From Notamacropus eugenii (taxonomy: Eukaryota; Chordata; Mammalia; Diprotodontia; Macropodidae): a stretch of 64,000 bases of DNA. The stretch spans positions 565,501 through 629,500 of the forward strand of contig NC_092878.1 in assembly GCF_028372415.1 (NCBI RefSeq). Reading direction: 5' to 3'. This document shows, piece after piece, positions 61,907 through 64,000 of this stretch; position 1 is the stretch's first letter; every line of letters starts with the position of its first letter. Under the pieces are notes generated by a model, which saw only the letters and a list, made by a program, of their open reading frames with translations, searched no databases and was not told where the DNA came from. A program made the translations under genes and the position numbers.

Positions 61907-62145
61907 CATGTTGTTGTTCAGTCATCCTTCAGTTGTGTCCGACTCTTGGGGTTTTTGTGGCAAAGATACTAGAATGGTTTGCTATTTCCTTCTCCGTCTC
62001 ATTTTAGAGATGAGGAAACTGAGGCAAACAGACATGCCCAGAGTCGCACACCTAGTAAATGTCTGAGGACACGTTTGGACTTAAGAAGATGAGACTTCCT
62101 GACTTCAGACCAGGTGCTCTGCACCACCTAACTGCCCTAATTAGA
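61907..62145 (-). repeat. CORE-SINE, antisense
   Basis: ttgttgttcagtcatccttc, then gagatgaggaaactgaggca, then tgctctgcaccacctaactg. Confidence 0.9.
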
Positions 62146-62378
62146 TCATACTGAGGATGTTTCAAAGTTTCTCCCAGTTTAAAGGTTTTCCTGAGCATGA
62201 AATAAACGGATATTTCCAGGCTGTAACCAAACATTATTATCTATACAAAATTAGTTTCATTAGAACATTGAAGGGAATTATGACCTTGCCAATGACCTCC
62301 TGGTTCAGAATTTTGATGGTCACCAAATACCGGTATTTTTATAAAGCTTATTTGATATATGCTATGCCAGCAATATAG

Positions 62379-62492
62379 GAAGGCATTGTAGTGAAGTAGA
62401 GAGCTGGCCTCTGGAGTCAGGACAACTTGGGTTCCAGGTCCACTTCTGACACAGACTGAGCAGCTAACTTAACTAGTCTTCCCCATTAAGAT
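62379..62492 (+). repeat. MIR-type SINE fragment
   Basis: aggcattgtagtgaagtaga, then gcctctggagtcaggacaac. Confidence 0.65.
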
Positions 62493-62530
62493 AACGTTCC
62501 ATTTACTCTGTATGTATCTAATTTTTTTGT

Positions 62531-62759
62531 GTGGTTGTTTAGTCCTTTTCAGTCATGTCCAACTCTTCATGACCCTTTTTGGGGTTTTCTTGGCAAATAC
62601 TGGAATGATTTGCCATTTCCTTTTCAAGCTCATTTTACAGATGAGGAAACTGAGGTAAACATGGTTAAGTCACATGCCCAGGGTCATGCAGCTAAGACCA
62701 GATTTGAACTTCCTGACTCTGGACACACCACTGTATTTACTGTACTACCTAGCTGCCCA
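62531..62759 (-). repeat. CORE-SINE, antisense
   Basis: ttcagtcatgtccaactctt, then cagatgaggaaactgaggta, then tgtactacctagctgccc. A full-length reversed SINE. Confidence 0.9.
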
Positions 62760-62920
62760 TGTATCTTATATCTTTATTTCTATTGATTTATGTGTTGTCT
62801 TCTCTATTAGAATTCAATTTCCTTGAGAGCAGGAACTGTTTTTGCCTCTCTTTTTTTGTACCTTCAAGGGCTTAGCACAATACCGGGCACACAGTAAACA
62901 CTTTAAAATGATTGCTGCCC
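62760..62920 (+). repeat. L2 3' end fragment
   Basis: aattcaatttccttgagagc, then gcttagcacaataccgggca, then acagtaaacactttaaaatg. Confidence 0.75.
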
Positions 62921-62929
62921 AGATTAATT

Positions 62930-64000
62930 GTTTGGCACCTCAGGCATCTGTCTTTAAGACTGTACATTGCACAACAGTTTACCTATCTGCTTTGATGGAG
63001 GGTGTTTTCTCACTGGGGAAATAGACAAACATACATGTAGCAAGTCTGGCAGCATGCCCCTCTCAGAGTTCTGTGGGCACCATTAAGAGGTTGGGTGTCA
63101 CTTCTGTAATGCTACTGGCTCAATCTCAAATTCCAGGGTGTTTCCTCTCCCCCCCCCCCAATTAGCTGACAGTGACCAGTTACTCCAGTTCCATTTAACC
63201 TCAGGGTTCTTAGCCTGAAATCCATGGAAATATCCAATTGTTTCATGCTCAGGAGAACCTTCAAACTGGGGAAATTTTCATTTATCTCCATTTAGCCTAA
63301 TTGACTTCCTTTTCATATACTTGAATTTAAACTATGTGACCTATGAATGGAACCCTCGTCTAAATTTTAATAGCCACGTCTACTATTTAGTAGACAAGCT
63401 CAATGCTGGGGTGCTGTGTTTACACTCCAAGCAATAATTCTGTATCCCACCCCCCACACTTTGGCTAAATTGTTCTTGTGGACAGTTTGAAGGAATGCCT
63501 GAAGTCTGTATCCCAGGGTAAACTAGCATCAGTTTCTGAGTGGGGAAAACAGCTTCTTCCCTGTCTACATTCCCCCCAAAAATTTGACAATATTCTTTCA
63601 GGGGTTCTATGACTTTGAATGGGAGAAAATATGTCTTTGTTTTCAATAACCTATAACTGAAGTTTAGCATTTTCTTAAATTATCAAATTTTTTTAAAAAA
63701 ATATGATTCTGATGAGAGGCCCATAGGCTTCTTACCTCAATGTCAAAGGAGACCATGATACTCAAAAAAACTAATGACTCTTAATTTGAACACAAAATGT
63801 TCATTAGCTTTTACAAATGGACATTTACTTGTAAGATATGGTAAGAACTGAGTTATAAACATTCCCTCAGACACTTCAGAACACATTCTCTCCTCAGCCG
63901 CTTCAGTCTCAGGAGATAGTTGACTCCAACTGAATGCAGTTTCTACAGAGCTTTGGGTCTCATCAAGTTCTGGTCCACATTGGCTTTCACTGCTGGTAGA
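62930..64000. other. MYO5C intron 1, end of window
   Basis: No exon recognised. A C-run lies at about 63150-63160, and hAT-like pieces at about 63205-63235 (gggttcttagcctgaaatcc) and 63690-63790 (gatgagaggcccataggctt). The rest is unassigned. Confidence 0.45.

Larger units (their letters stand above)
55769..64000 (+). other. MYO5C: MYO5C intron 1 (5' part)
   Basis: Starts at the gtagga donor and runs off the window. No further MYO5C exon (expected YNRVWIPDPEEV) is seen. It is filled with L2 fragments on both strands, SINEs and a telomere-like insertion, listed separately. The first 400 bases are still GC-rich. Confidence 0.85.

Noticed and set aside
1-64000. An undescribed biological system
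   Set aside because: Apart from two known myosin genes, one processed pseudogene and repeats, nothing in the window suggests a coordinated unknown system.

Overview
This is a vertebrate nuclear window, almost certainly from a marsupial. Genes are split by long introns, and the interspersed repeats are marsupial in type: many tRNA-derived CORE-SINEs with the 'ggcagctaggtgg...tgtgtgaccctgggcaagtcacttaa' pattern, marsupial-type LINE-1 fragments, old L2 and L3/CR1 LINEs, and OposCharlie-like hAT DNA elements. The species cannot be fixed from sequence alone. There are no operons, CRISPR arrays or prokaryotic features.

Two class V myosin genes lie head-to-tail on the + strand. Positions 919-46729 carry the last 18 coding exons of MYO5A (777 codons plus stop). 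They cover the distal coiled coil, the alternatively spliced A-F region, including the 3-codon exon B, the 27-codon exon D and the 25-codon exon F, and the complete C-terminal globular cargo-binding domain. Every splice phase closes and no exon is broken, so the gene looks functional. A roughly 6.3 kb 3' UTR follows, ending near 53080 after an AATAAA at 53057. About 2.4 kb further on, a CpG island (about 55290-55900) holds the promoter and first coding exon of MYO5C (MAVAELYTQ, 55742-55768). The rest of the window is MYO5C intron 1.

The introns hold a processed ALDOA pseudogene with target-site duplications (2570-3959), a degenerate near-full-length LINE-1 (about 27400-32545) interrupted by three younger insertions, long L2 copies (notably 5813-7440, antisense), numerous SINEs and several hAT-like elements. 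Unusual structures are a 34-bp x 7 minisatellite grown out of a SINE 3' tail (45235-45472) and two short telomere-repeat tracts inside an L2 copy in MYO5C intron 1 (57899-57985).

Functionally, the window encodes the part of myosin Va that selects cargo. Exon B borders the dynein light chain (LC8) site, exon D is linked to Rab10, exon F to melanophilin/Rab27a, and the globular tail binds further adaptors. No undescribed biological system was found; the points of interest are splice architecture and repeat biology.
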